From contig JBIIKZ010000009.1 of assembly GCA_044232905.1 (NCBI GenBank), forward strand, positions 1 to 56,095: 56,095 nucleotides of DNA. Reading direction: 5' to 3'. The DNA comes from CANHVK01 sp044232905 (GTDB lineage: Bacteria; Bacteroidota; Bacteroidia; Flavobacteriales_D; Crocinitomicaceae). Shown one piece after another: positions 43,550-51,658 of this stretch. The position numbers were made by a program, and so were the translations under genes. The notes beneath the pieces were generated by a model. The model had not been told where the DNA came from and made no database searches. It saw only the letters and a program-made list of their open reading frames with translations. The stretch's first letter is position 1; every line of letters begins with the position of its first letter.

Positions 43550-45097
43550 ATGAATCTTTATTCAAAAAAACAACGTTGGAAAATCATTTTACTTGGCATC
43601 GCGCTGGTATTGATTTCCGCGTCTTTATTTTTCTCGAATTCCATCGTCTCCAAAGTAAGTATACGAGAACGCTATCGCGTAAAACAATGGGCGGAAGCCA
43701 TTAAGAAGAAAGCAGAATTAGTGCAACTTACTAATCGTACTTTCTCGCAACTACGCGATAAAGAACGCAATGAAATGGAATTATGGAGTAGCGCAACTAA
43801 AGAAATTTTAAAACCAATCGACATCCAACAGATGCCTGATTACACCTTACCTCTGAAAATTATTGGCATAAACAAGTCAATTCCTGTTATTTTATATGAC
43901 AATAACAATGATATTTCGGAACACCTTCACCTTGACTTCACCTATTCCGATTTCAATAATTTACATGATGCGCTACCTGATTCGACTGTTAAGCGCATGT
44001 TTAACGATACACTTTTATATTTAGCAAATTCTTGGAAATACAAAATAACCATTGAAATAGATGAAGGATTGGTGATGAATTGTGCTTATACCGATTCGAA
44101 AGAAATTACACGATTGGAAAGGGAACGGGATTCATTGATACATGCATTTAACATAGAATTGAAAGCGAATGAAGGCGCTGTTCCGGTATTATTGGTAGAT
44201 GCGGATTCAGACTCCATATTAGCAACAAATCTTCCATTGAGCGATCAACGTAAGGGCGAATTATTGGAAACAATTGAACGATTGAAACACAGTAATAAGG
44301 CTATTCCAATCAATTTTGGCAGCAAACAACATAGTTTGTTGTATTATGATGATAGTCCTGAATTAAAAAAATTACAGTATTTCCCCTATGTACAATTCAT
44401 CATTTTCACCTTATTTATTTTTGTAGGTTACCTCATCTTTAATACGTTCCGTAAAGCGGAACAAAACCAAGTTTGGGCAGGAATGGCGAAAGAAACAGCC
44501 CATCAATTAGGTACACCTTTATCCTCTTTATTAGCCTGGGTACAATATTTAGAAACTCAAAACATAGATCCGAATATTCCTGTAGAAATGCAAAAAGATG
44601 TGAGTCGCTTAGAACAAGTGGCCAACCGTTTTTCTAAAATTGGTTCTGCAACACAACTCGAAGACAAAAACATTGTGGAAACCGTTAGTACGGTGATTGA
44701 TTATTTGAAATTACGTGTCTCGAGCAAAATTCATTTTTCCATCCAAAGCGATTCCCCGGAAATGCTCGTTCCACATAACCCTCCGTTGATAGAATGGGTG
44801 ATTGAAAACATTACTAAGAATGCTGTGGATTCAATGGAAACTTCCGGAGAACTCAATATCACCATTTCAAAAGACGAAAACCATGTACATATTGACATTC
44901 AAGATACCGGAAAAGGAATCGCACATAGCAATTTTAAAACCATTTTTAAACCAGGTTTTACAACAAAAAAACGTGGTTGGGGTCTCGGACTTTCCTTGGT
45001 AAAACGAATCATTAACGAATACCATAAAGGAAATGTGTTTATACTACATTCCGAAATCGATAAAGGAACTACTTTTAGAATCTCATTAAAACAATAA
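43550..45097 (+). CDS. orphan membrane sensor histidine kinase
   Basis: A 515-residue sensor kinase. One helix (about 10-28) and a second (about 282-302) enclose a periplasmic sensor domain of about 250 residues that I do not recognise. The HisKA-like dimerisation helix has phospho-acceptor His318 in KETAHQLGTPLSSL, a Bacteroidota-style H box. The ATPase domain has N box ENITKNAVDSME, G1 DTGKGIA, F box IFKPGFTT and G2 GWGLGLSLV. No response regulator lies beside it. The only regulator in the window, at 50.4-51.0 kb, lacks its phosphoacceptor Asp. Confidence 0.92.
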   Translation: MNLYSKKQRWKIILLGIALVLISASLFFSNSIVSKVSIRERYRVKQWAEAIKKKAELVQLTNRTFSQLRDKERNEMELWSSATKEILKPIDIQQMPDYTLPLKIIGINKSIPVILYDNNNDISEHLHLDFTYSDFNNLHDALPDSTVKRMFNDTLLYLANSWKYKITIEIDEGLVMNCAYTDSKEITRLERERDSLIHAFNIELKANEGAVPVLLVDADSDSILATNLPLSDQRKGELLETIERLKHSNKAIPINFGSKQHSLLYYDDSPELKKLQYFPYVQFIIFTLFIFVGYLIFNTFRKAEQNQVWAGMAKETAHQLGTPLSSLLAWVQYLETQNIDPNIPVEMQKDVSRLEQVANRFSKIGSATQLEDKNIVETVSTVIDYLKLRVSSKIHFSIQSDSPEMLVPHNPPLIEWVIENITKNAVDSMETSGELNITISKDENHVHIDIQDTGKGIAHSNFKTIFKPGFTTKKRGWGLGLSLVKRIINEYHKGNVFILHSEIDKGTTFRISLKQ

Positions 45098-45102
45098 AAA
45101 AA

Positions 45103-45168
45103 TGACTCATCATCTTCCCTCTTTCTCTTCGAGAGCCTCAGAGAATTAGAGACAGAGGGAGGTGACTA
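45103..45168 (+). repeat. hairpin repeat copy 4, 30-bp core
   Basis: The core at 45115-45144 is identical over 30 bp to copy 1 at 39843-39872, with the same orientation and the same outer CCCTC/GAGGG stem. The right end reads GGAGGTGACT. It fills the gap between the histidine kinase and the small membrane protein. Confidence 0.8.
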
Positions 45169-45180
45169 ACTGATAAAAAA

Positions 45181-45498
45181 ATGAAACAAAAATTTAAAAA
45201 TCCGTGGTTTGTATTTGCACTAGGTGTACTCTTAGCAACGTGTATCTTCTTTTTATTTCCAATCAATTTATTTGATGGAGAAATTGTTTTTCAAACAGTA
45301 GCAAAAACTTGGAAAGTAAAAGCCAATATTAGTCTTTCGTATTTTATTGGCATCGGTGCTGAAAAAGAACAGTTAGCACGCTTAGGTGTCAAAGACTTTT
45401 ATTTACTTCCGAAAGGGTATATTTTTGCTGGGATTGTACTTTTTGGATTGCCTGGATTATGGGCGTATCGCGTGTATTTGAAAAATAGTAGAGTCTAA
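45181..45498 (+). CDS. small two-helix membrane protein
   Basis: A 105-residue protein with hydrophobic segments at about 9-27 and 80-96. They are separated by a loop of about 50 residues (ending near LARLGVKDFYLLPKG) that should be exposed on one side of the membrane. I do not recognise a family. It is on the same strand as the histidine kinase, 83 nt downstream, with hairpin repeat copy 4 between them. A functional link to the kinase is possible but rests only on position. Confidence 0.7.
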   Translation: MKQKFKNPWFVFALGVLLATCIFFLFPINLFDGEIVFQTVAKTWKVKANISLSYFIGIGAEKEQLARLGVKDFYLLPKGYIFAGIVLFGLPGLWAYRVYLKNSRV

Positions 45499-45570
45499 AA
45501 AATTAATTTTTAGTATTTACTATTTATTTACACCGCAGATTATGCGGTAAAAATACGGTTTTTCACCGCA
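45495..45570. repeat. AT palindrome and degenerate CCGCAGATTA-type intergenic repeats
   Basis: CTAAAAA-ATTAA-TTTTTAG (45495-45513) covers the stop codon and may act as a terminator. ACCGCA-GATTA-TGCGGT (45532-45548) is a 6-bp hairpin. A second CACCGCAAATTTTAG lies at about 45564-45578. The CCGCAGATTA motif resembles intergenic repeats I know from Flavobacteria. Confidence 0.5.
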
Positions 45571-45613
45571 AATTTTAGTGTTTTTCTGTTTTTCTAATTA
45601 GGTTATCATAAAA

Positions 45614-45640
45614 AAAGGGAGAACATCACATTCTCCCTTT
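45614..45640 (-). terminator. intrinsic terminator of gcvP
   Basis: AAAGGGAGAA (45614-45623) and TTCTCCCTTT (45631-45640) form a perfect 10-bp stem with a 7-nt loop. On the minus strand a T-run follows, as expected for the end of the gcvP transcript. Confidence 0.85.
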
Positions 45641-45656
45641 TGTATTTATATTTTAG

Positions 45657-45683
45657 CGTCAGACAGAGCCTGTCGAAGCCTAA
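45657..45683 (-). repeat. CTTCGACAGGCTC-type intergenic repeat touching the gcvP stop
   Basis: On the minus strand this reads GGCTTCGACAGGCTCTGTC followed by TGACGC. It is a variant of the TTCGACAGGCTCAG...TGACA repeat that is common between Bacteroidota genes. The gcvP TAG (45680-45682) lies at its edge. Confidence 0.6.
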
Positions 45684-48553
45684 GCCTCCACTACATTCGA
45701 GTAGCTTTCCACACTTGGACAAGAACACACTAAATTTCTATCGCCAAATGCATTGTCTACACGACGTACAGGAACCCAATATTTAAACTCTTTCAAGTAA
45801 GCTACTGGATATACCGCTTCCGCTGGTGTGTATGGGTATTCCCAGTTTTTATTGATGATGCAATCCGCAGTATGTGGTGCATTTTTCAATAGGTTGTTTA
45901 CTTTATCCGCATGGCCATTTTCTATTTCCGCAATCTCTAGACGAATCTTAATCATAGCTTCGATGAAACGGTCTAATTCTGCTTTATCTTCACTTTCCGT
46001 AGGCTCAATCATTAACGTTCCAGCAACTGGGAAAGATACCGTTGGCGCATGGAAACCGAAGTCGATCAAACGTTTTGCCATGTCTGCTACCTCCACATCC
46101 GCATTCTTTTTGAACTCACGACAATCTAAGATCAACTCGTGTGCTACGGTATCGTTTTTACCTGTATACAAGATTGGGTAATGTGCTTTCAATTGCGTAG
46201 CGATGTAATTTGCATTTAAAATTGCGTTTTCCGTAGATTCTCTCAATCCTTTTGCACCTAACATTTTGATATAACCATAAGAAATCAACAAAATCAATGC
46301 ACTTCCGTAAGGAGCTCCAGAAACCGCATGAATCGCTTTTTCACCACCAGCTTTCAATAATGGACTTCCTGGTAAGAAAGGAACTAAATGTGCTGCCACA
46401 CCGATTGGTCCCATACCTGGTCCTCCACCACCATGTGGAATTGCAAATGTTTTGTGTAAGTTCAAGTGACAAACGTCCGCACCAATGTTTCCTGGATTAG
46501 TTAATCCAACTTGCGCATTCATGTTTGCACCATCCATGTATACTTGACCACCATTTTCATGGATGATCGAAGTAATTTCAATAATACCTTCTTCAAATAC
46601 ACCATGTGTCGATGGGTACGTCACCATTAAACCACCTAAAGTGTCTTTTAACTCAATTGCTTTTTCACGTAACGCTTCGATGTCGATATTTCCGTTTTCA
46701 TCACAACCAGTAACTACCACTTCAAATCCAGCCATAACTGCTGAAGCAGGGTTTGTTCCGTGTGCAGAAGAAGGGATTATCATATGTTTACGGTGAAAAT
46801 CACCACGAGACTCATGGTATGCTTTAATCACCATCAATCCTGCATATTCTCCTTGTGCACCAGAATTTGGTTGTAAGGAAGTTCCTGCAAAACCTGTACA
46901 TTCAGAAAGATCAATTTCTAACTGACGTAACATTTCGTGGTATCCTTCTGCTTGTTCTACTGGACAGAATGGGTGCATATTCGCAAACGAAGGGTTTGTG
47001 ATTGGCATTAATTCCGTCGCTGCATTTAATTTCATCGTACAAGAACCTAAAGCTATCATACTGTGCACTAAGGACAAATCTTTATTTTCCAAACGTTTCA
47101 AATAACGCATCATTTGCGATTCAGAATGATGCGAGTTGAAAGTTGGGTGTGTTAAAATAGCTTCCGTACGTAAGTTATTCGTATTAATTGCAATAGTTGA
47201 AGATTTCTCCACTGTTAAAGCAGGTTTCACAGCTACTTGCGCAAATACATTTACTAAGGTATTTAAATCTGCATTCGTAATAGATTCACCAAAACTTATA
47301 GTCACTTGTGAATCATTTACATAACGTAAATTAATTTCGTTTGACTCTGTTTGGTATTTCAAGGTCGCTACAGAAACAGTAGCAGGTAATTCTACCCACA
47401 ATGTGTCAAAATAGTTATCCGATTTTATCGTAAATCCTAATTTTTTCAATTCGGTAGCAACGGTAGTCGCTTTTGTATGAATATCGGTAGCAATCGCTTT
47501 TAAACGCGCTGGTCCGTGGTATACCGCATACATACTCGCCATAACTGCCAATAATGCTTGTGCAGTACAGATGTTGGATGTCGCTTTATCGCGTTTTATA
47601 TGTTGCTCACGTGTTTGTAAAGCCATACGTAATGCTAGGTTATCATCTGCATCTTTCGATACACCAATGATACGACCAGGAATTGTACGTTTGAACTCAT
47701 CTTTACATGCAAAGAATGCAGCGTGTGGTCCACCGTATCCCATTGGTACCCCAAAACGTTGGGAAGAACCTAACACTACGTCCGCTCGTAAAGAACCAGG
47801 AGATTTCAACAACACTAAGGACATGATATCTGCAGCAACTGCAACTCGAATATCGAATGCGTGTGCTTTCGTAATAAATCCGGCAACATCTTGGATACGT
47901 CCTAATGCATCTGGATATTGTGTTAACGCTCCGAAGAAAGTACCATCAAAAGCAAAAGTCTCTGGATCTGCGATTACTAATTCTATTCCTAAGTTTGCTG
48001 CACGACCTTTGATTACATCAATAGTTTGTGGGAAAGCAAATTCGGAAACGAAAAATTTATTTTTTCCTGCTTTAATATCATTTCTAGAACGGGAATTAAA
48101 GAACATAAGCATCGCCTCAGCAGCAGCTGTTGCTTCATCTAATAAAGATGCGTTTGCAATTTCCATTCCTGTTAAATCCAAAATCATTGTTTGGAAGTTC
48201 AACAAAGCCTCTAAACGTCCTTGTGAAATTTCCGCTTGGTATGGCGTATACGCTGTGTACCATCCTGGATTTTCCAATACATTTCTTAAAACCACAGAAG
48301 GCGTGATTGTATCGTTATATCCTAGACCAATGTATGATTTAAATACTTTGTTTTTAGAAGCTAACGCATTAATATGTGTTAGGTATTCTTGTTCAGTCAT
48401 AGCATCCGTAATATTCAATTCACGTCCCAAACGTATTTGAGATGGAATCGTTTTATCGATTAATTCAGCGATGGAAGAAACTCCAATTTTCGCCAACATA
48501 GCTTGCTTTTCAGCTTCATTTGACCCAATGTGTCTTTCAGAAAATGCACTCAT
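45680..48553 (-). CDS. gcvP: glycine dehydrogenase (decarboxylating), glycine cleavage P protein
   Basis: A 957-residue single-chain P protein that decarboxylates glycine with PLP and passes the aminomethyl group to the lipoyl H protein. The N-terminal half has FIGLGYNDTITPSVVLRN-type segments, seen here as YIGLGYNDT and NPGWYTAYTPYQAEISQGRLE (as separate pieces). The C-terminal half carries the PLP lysine in HLNLHKTFAIPHGGGGPG (about residue 700). It is full length, with both homologous halves fused as in most Gram-negative bacteria. gcvT and gcvH are not adjacent. It has its own promoter and terminator, so it is monocistronic. Confidence 0.97.
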   Translation of the reverse strand: MSAFSERHIGSNEAEKQAMLAKIGVSSIAELIDKTIPSQIRLGRELNITDAMTEQEYLTHINALASKNKVFKSYIGLGYNDTITPSVVLRNVLENPGWYTAYTPYQAEISQGRLEALLNFQTMILDLTGMEIANASLLDEATAAAEAMLMFFNSRSRNDIKAGKNKFFVSEFAFPQTIDVIKGRAANLGIELVIADPETFAFDGTFFGALTQYPDALGRIQDVAGFITKAHAFDIRVAVAADIMSLVLLKSPGSLRADVVLGSSQRFGVPMGYGGPHAAFFACKDEFKRTIPGRIIGVSKDADDNLALRMALQTREQHIKRDKATSNICTAQALLAVMASMYAVYHGPARLKAIATDIHTKATTVATELKKLGFTIKSDNYFDTLWVELPATVSVATLKYQTESNEINLRYVNDSQVTISFGESITNADLNTLVNVFAQVAVKPALTVEKSSTIAINTNNLRTEAILTHPTFNSHHSESQMMRYLKRLENKDLSLVHSMIALGSCTMKLNAATELMPITNPSFANMHPFCPVEQAEGYHEMLRQLEIDLSECTGFAGTSLQPNSGAQGEYAGLMVIKAYHESRGDFHRKHMIIPSSAHGTNPASAVMAGFEVVVTGCDENGNIDIEALREKAIELKDTLGGLMVTYPSTHGVFEEGIIEITSIIHENGGQVYMDGANMNAQVGLTNPGNIGADVCHLNLHKTFAIPHGGGGPGMGPIGVAAHLVPFLPGSPLLKAGGEKAIHAVSGAPYGSALILLISYGYIKMLGAKGLRESTENAILNANYIATQLKAHYPILYTGKNDTVAHELILDCREFKKNADVEVADMAKRLIDFGFHAPTVSFPVAGTLMIEPTESEDKAELDRFIEAMIKIRLEIAEIENGHADKVNNLLKNAPHTADCIINKNWEYPYTPAEAVYPVAYLKEFKYWVPVRRVDNAFGDRNLVCSCPSVESYSNVVEA

Positions 48554-48576
48554 TATATACAGCTTTAAATGTGGTG

Positions 48577-48584
48577 CAAATATA
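48577..48584 (-). promoter_or_regulatory. -7 box of gcvP
   Basis: TATATTTG on the minus strand fits TAnnTTTG, 23 nt upstream of the ATG at 48553. No good -33 TTG. No glycine-riboswitch-like fold is apparent in the short leader. Confidence 0.45.
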
Positions 48585-48800
48585 CGAGGAATAAGGTTTA
48601 CGAATAAAATTTTCTTTCAACTATTCGGTATCTTTTATTAACCAAAAATTAAATTTTTTATTATCGTGTTTTAGAACAAGTACTTATTAAACAAAATTCA
48701 ACATACAATAAGATAAAAAAGGGTGGTTATATGAAGTGAAAATTAACAAAAAGTTAAGTAAATATAGGGTACTCATAGAAAACTATGAAAAAACAATTTT

Positions 48801-48845
48801 ATGATACATATCATATAAAACACGTGATAGATTAGCGTAACTTTG
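48801..48845 (+). promoter_or_regulatory. promoter and operator-like inverted repeat of the MORN-FISUMP pair
   Basis: TAACTTTG (48838-48845) fits TAnnTTTG and lies 28 nt before the ATG. The inverted repeat ATGATA-CA-TATCAT (48801-48814) ends 23 nt upstream of it, where a -33 TTG is missing. A regulator could bind there. Confidence 0.45.
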
Positions 48846-48873
48846 GCATCGTAAAAGCATAAATTGTGCAAAA

Positions 48874-49722
48874 ATGAAAAATAGAAAACATTGTTACCCA
48901 ACATTCATTTTGATAATTTGTTTCCATTTAATCGGGTTTTCTCAATCCAATCGCCCTAAACCAAAAACGGACACAGTATTCATGACCTATTACGGAAAAG
49001 ATTTGCCGAATAGTAATTATAACGCAAATACTAAAGTCGAAGAAGGTATTTTGGTAAAGGGAAAAAAGGAAGCGATATGGACTAAATATTATCCGGATGG
49101 TAAAACACCAAAACTAAAAGGAAAATATGTATCTAACACACCTAATGGTCCTTATGAAAAATTTTATCCAACGGGAATAATTAAAGAAAAAGGTGTTTTT
49201 TCCAACCAACATTATAATGACACTTTAACCTATTATTACCCAAGTGGAAAAATTTCTAGTATATCCATTTATGATAAACACGGAAAAAAACTTGGTGTCA
49301 CTAAACACTTTTACAACAATGGTACACTGGCATTATCTTACGAATCAAAAGAAGATAAAGTGAGGGGAAATGTTACTTGGTATGAAAAATCTGGTGTTAT
49401 AAGTAGTCAAATTCACATCAAAAAACAAGGAAAAGTAGAAGCAATAGTTCATAACGATTTAGCATTCAATTCTAATGTACCAATACTAACAAAAGGATTT
49501 AATTCTATTCGTGTTGCAGGTCCAATCTTAAAAGATGGTCCATTTGACCCAAATGGGTATAATGTCGTGTACAACAAACAGGATGAATTATACCAAGTTG
49601 GAAATTTCAAATTTGGTTCGATTTACACTGGTAAAATTTACAATTATGATTCAAATGGACTTTTAAAGTCTATCAGCATCTACCGAGATGGTTTTTTCTT
49701 TTCAGAAGGTAAAATCAATTAA
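48874..49722 (+). CDS. secreted MORN-repeat-like protein (MORN_2 type)
   Basis: A 282-residue exported protein with a signal peptide (residues 1-23, ending FSQ). The body consists of short repeats of the type G-x-Y-x-x-(Y/W)-x-x-(D/T/S)-G-(K/I)-x-K-x-x-G. Examples are YYPDGKTPKLKGKYVSNTPNG, cited here as its parts YYPDGKTPKLKG and KYVSNTPNG, then FYPTGIIKEKGVF and YYPSGKISSISIY. These match MORN_2 repeats, as in YwqK-like proteins, which form beta-hairpin strips. No catalytic motif is visible. The FISUMP gene follows 22 nt later and probably shares its transcript. Confidence 0.8.
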   Translation: MKNRKHCYPTFILIICFHLIGFSQSNRPKPKTDTVFMTYYGKDLPNSNYNANTKVEEGILVKGKKEAIWTKYYPDGKTPKLKGKYVSNTPNGPYEKFYPTGIIKEKGVFSNQHYNDTLTYYYPSGKISSISIYDKHGKKLGVTKHFYNNGTLALSYESKEDKVRGNVTWYEKSGVISSQIHIKKQGKVEAIVHNDLAFNSNVPILTKGFNSIRVAGPILKDGPFDPNGYNVVYNKQDELYQVGNFKFGSIYTGKIYNYDSNGLLKSISIYRDGFFFSEGKIN

Positions 49723-49744
49723 AAAAACTGCAAAATTTAAATGC

Positions 49745-50407
49745 ATGAAATTTAAAGTATTACTAATACTCATCGTTTTTTCTCGCACTATTTTAGCACA
49801 GAGTAGTGTCAAAGATGTGGATGGAAATATTTACCAAACCTTTCGCATCGATAGTACAGAATGGTTTCTCGAAAATCTAAAAACAACACGATTTTCTAAT
49901 GGCGACTCCATACGAACAACCAAAACGATAAACACACCATTAAACACTGACACCAACCAAATTTACCGATGGGCTCCAGCTGGAGATAAAAATAAAATCA
50001 ATGCACAAGGCTATTTATATACTTGGGCAACAGTAATCGATAAACGTGGCATTTGTCCTGCAGGTTGGAAAGTACCTTCAGATGCGGAATGGAAAATAGT
50101 GATTGACAAGATATACAACGAAACAAATAGTGTAAACGTTACTGAAACGGACAATTCTAATTTCATTTACAAGAAAAAGTCCAATTCTAACGAAATTCCC
50201 TTTTTTAAAGAAGTGGGATTTGCTGGAAGTAGAATGCTTAATGGAAATTATATATTCCAACAAACATTTGCCTATTATTGGTCAAATACATTGGATTACA
50301 AAGGGTTTGCTTGGATGTGGTATTTTTCTACAACAACTGTAAATCACTACAACTTTGAAGTAAATGGAGGTTTAAGTGTTCGATGTATGCGTTCTAATTT
50401 TGATTAA
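49745..50407 (+). CDS. secreted FISUMP domain protein
   Basis: A 220-residue exported protein. The ATG at 49745 gives a clean signal peptide (MKFKVLLILIVFSRTILAQ); an in-frame ATG at 49688 lies inside the preceding gene. The mature protein is almost entirely a Fibrobacter-succinogenes-major-paralogous (FISUMP) domain. It opens with VKDVDGNIYQTFRI and WFLENLKTTRFSNGD, has YLYTWATVIDKRGICPAGWKVPSDAEW in the middle (pieces near 98-124), and closes with YYWSNT and GLSVRCMRS. Cys residues near 110 and 214 probably form a disulfide. The domain's function is unknown. It overlaps the convergent regulator gene by 14 nt. Confidence 0.85.
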   Translation: MKFKVLLILIVFSRTILAQSSVKDVDGNIYQTFRIDSTEWFLENLKTTRFSNGDSIRTTKTINTPLNTDTNQIYRWAPAGDKNKINAQGYLYTWATVIDKRGICPAGWKVPSDAEWKIVIDKIYNETNSVNVTETDNSNFIYKKKSNSNEIPFFKEVGFAGSRMLNGNYIFQQTFAYYWSNTLDYKGFAWMWYFSTTTVNHYNFEVNGGLSVRCMRSNFD

Positions 50408-51029
50408 TCAAATTTTTAGAGAACGCAATACGCACCAAATCCGCTGAATTTTTTGCATTCAATTTTTTCATCAAGTGATAGCGATGCGTGTTGACAGTAC
50501 TTTCACTAACGTACATCATATCTCCGATCATTTTATTACTCCAACCATCAATAATATGCTTTAAAACTTCTAATTCCCTAGGAGATATTGGAATTTCATC
50601 TGCCGATTTAGCTGTTTTATTTTTTTTAAATTCCTCGATTATTGATTGCGAAACGAAAGTGTTTCCATGGTAAACCTCCATGATAGCATTAACTAATTCA
50701 AAGTCCTCAGAATTTTTACTTATGTACCCACTAGCGCCTATTTCCATCGCTTTTAACGCGTAAGAACATTCAAGGTTCATGGAAAAAACGAGACTTTTAA
50801 CACTAGGAGTATTTGTTGTAAGATATTTTACAAGCTCTAAACCAGATTCATTTGGTAAATTTATACCTGTAATCACAATATCAATTTTTTCAGTGGAAGA
50901 AATCACAGAGATTGCCTCTCTTACAGAATATGCTTCTCCAACCACTTTAAAATTTCGTTCAGATTCCAACAAAATTTTCAATCCTTTGCGAAGAATTTTA
51001 TGATCATCGACTAGGAAAATATGAATCAT
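50394..51029 (-). CDS. LuxR/NarL-type response regulator lacking the phosphoacceptor Asp
   Basis: A 211-residue regulator with a receiver domain (1-120) and a LuxR helix-turn-helix (about 145-205, with SPRELEVLKHIIDGWSNKMIG and VSESTVNTHRYHL). The acidic pocket (Asp8, Asp9), switch Ser83 and Lys105 are all kept. The residue at the phosphorylation site is Gly55 in IVITGINLP, where the family has Asp (codon GGT instead of GAT). It is therefore probably phosphorylation-independent or regulated in another way. No kinase is adjacent. It converges on the FISUMP gene. Its upstream region carries a -7 box and a long palindrome. Confidence 0.9.
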   Translation of the reverse strand: MIHIFLVDDHKILRKGLKILLESERNFKVVGEAYSVREAISVISSTEKIDIVITGINLPNESGLELVKYLTTNTPSVKSLVFSMNLECSYALKAMEIGASGYISKNSEDFELVNAIMEVYHGNTFVSQSIIEEFKKNKTAKSADEIPISPRELEVLKHIIDGWSNKMIGDMMYVSESTVNTHRYHLMKKLNAKNSADLVRIAFSKNLINQN

Positions 51030-51064
51030 TGTTAAAAATTGATTTACAAAAATTAAAAAGAGTG

Positions 51065-51102
51065 CAAATTTAAGTATATATACGTAATTAATTACATATG
51101 TA
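51065..51102 (-). promoter_or_regulatory. -7 box and operator-like palindrome upstream of the regulator gene
   Basis: TAAATTTG on the minus strand (51065-51072) fits TAnnTTTG. Just upstream is GTAATTAATTAC (51084-51095), a perfect 12-bp palindrome, followed by the overlapping perfect palindrome TACATATGTA (51093-51102). They cover the expected -33 position, where no TTG is present. This could be a site for autoregulation. Confidence 0.45.
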
Positions 51103-51139
51103 TATTAAATAATTATTACGCTTTGTGGGCACTTACTTA

Positions 51140-51523
51140 TTATTTGCGTTCGTATTGACAACACGCATGTAATTTTGCATACGCCTTTGAATCCCCAGTA
51201 TATTTAACATTATCATAGCCAACTCCTGCGATTGCTTGTTGAACCGTTTTCAAATCCACAAGAGCCGTATCCAGTGAAACAGTCAATATTTTACTTTCGA
51301 TGTGCCAATCAGCATGTTTAACACCATTGATTTTCAAAGATTTTTCGATTGTTTCTTTGCACATGCCACAATTTCCCCAAACGGTAAATTTCGCTGTAGT
51401 AATCCCGTTTTTTGTAGTCGTTTGATTCATTACACGAACTTTCTTTGGTTCCTCGGTAATTTCAGGAGTAGCGTTACATGCAAAAAGTAAAATGGATAAC
51501 GAAAAAAAATAAATTGTTTTCAT
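51140..51523 (-). CDS. heavy-metal-associated (HMA) domain lipoprotein
   Basis: A 127-residue lipoprotein (lipobox LFAC, Cys16) using the ATG at 51523; the ATG at 51571 would push the signal peptide inward. The mature part is one HMA/ferredoxin-like metal-binding domain (about 42-110) with GNCGMCKETIEKSL carrying Cys52 and Cys55. A Cys pair near the C-terminus (HACCQYERK) could also bind metal. It probably binds copper or zinc in the periplasm as a carrier or sensor. A TATATTTG -7 box lies 34 nt upstream. No efflux pump or cupredoxin is adjacent. Confidence 0.85.
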   Translation of the reverse strand: MKTIYFFSLSILLFACNATPEITEEPKKVRVMNQTTTKNGITTAKFTVWGNCGMCKETIEKSLKINGVKHADWHIESKILTVSLDTALVDLKTVQQAIAGVGYDNVKYTGDSKAYAKLHACCQYERK

Positions 51524-51557
51524 AAGGTGATATAAAAGTGATAAGCATTTAATAGCA

Positions 51558-51565
51558 CAAATATA
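51558..51565 (-). promoter_or_regulatory. -7 box of the HMA lipoprotein gene
   Basis: TATATTTG on the minus strand fits TAnnTTTG, 34 nt upstream of the ATG at 51523. No -33 TTG is visible. Confidence 0.4.
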
Positions 51566-51620
51566 ATACATCTAGAGCATAGACTTTTGCGGTAAACTTT
51601 TTATTTCCTAGATATATCCT

Positions 51621-51628
51621 TACCTTTG
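51621..51628 (+). promoter_or_regulatory. -7 box of the methylmalonyl-CoA mutase operon
   Basis: TACCTTTG fits TAnnTTTG, 30 nt before the ATG at 51659. It overlaps an in-frame ATG at 51626, which therefore cannot be the start if this promoter is used. Confidence 0.5.
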
Positions 51629-51658
51629 ATTGTATATTTTTATTTTCAATCCAAACGA

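Larger units (their letters stand above)
48554..48873. other. 320-bp intergenic region between gcvP and the MORN-like gene
   Basis: No gene is seen here. It holds a gcvP -7 box on the minus strand (TATATTTG, 48577-48584) and an inverted repeat ATGATA-CA-TATCAT (48801-48814). A plus-strand -7 box TAACTTTG (48838-48845) serves the next gene. The middle (about 48600-48790) is AT-rich with no feature I can name. Confidence 0.6.

Noticed and set aside
39797..45680. Genomic island, because repeats are clustered here
   Set aside because: The genes are ordinary core families, and there is no integrase, tRNA-bounded direct repeat or clear change in codon style.
47571..48440. A 289-codon plus-strand frame antisense to gcvP
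   Set aside because: gcvP is certain on the other strand. The frame has no recognisable motif and follows from gcvP codon bias.
48554..48600. Glycine riboswitch upstream of gcvP
   Set aside because: The leader between the -7 box and the ATG is only about 20 nt and no tandem aptamer fold is visible.
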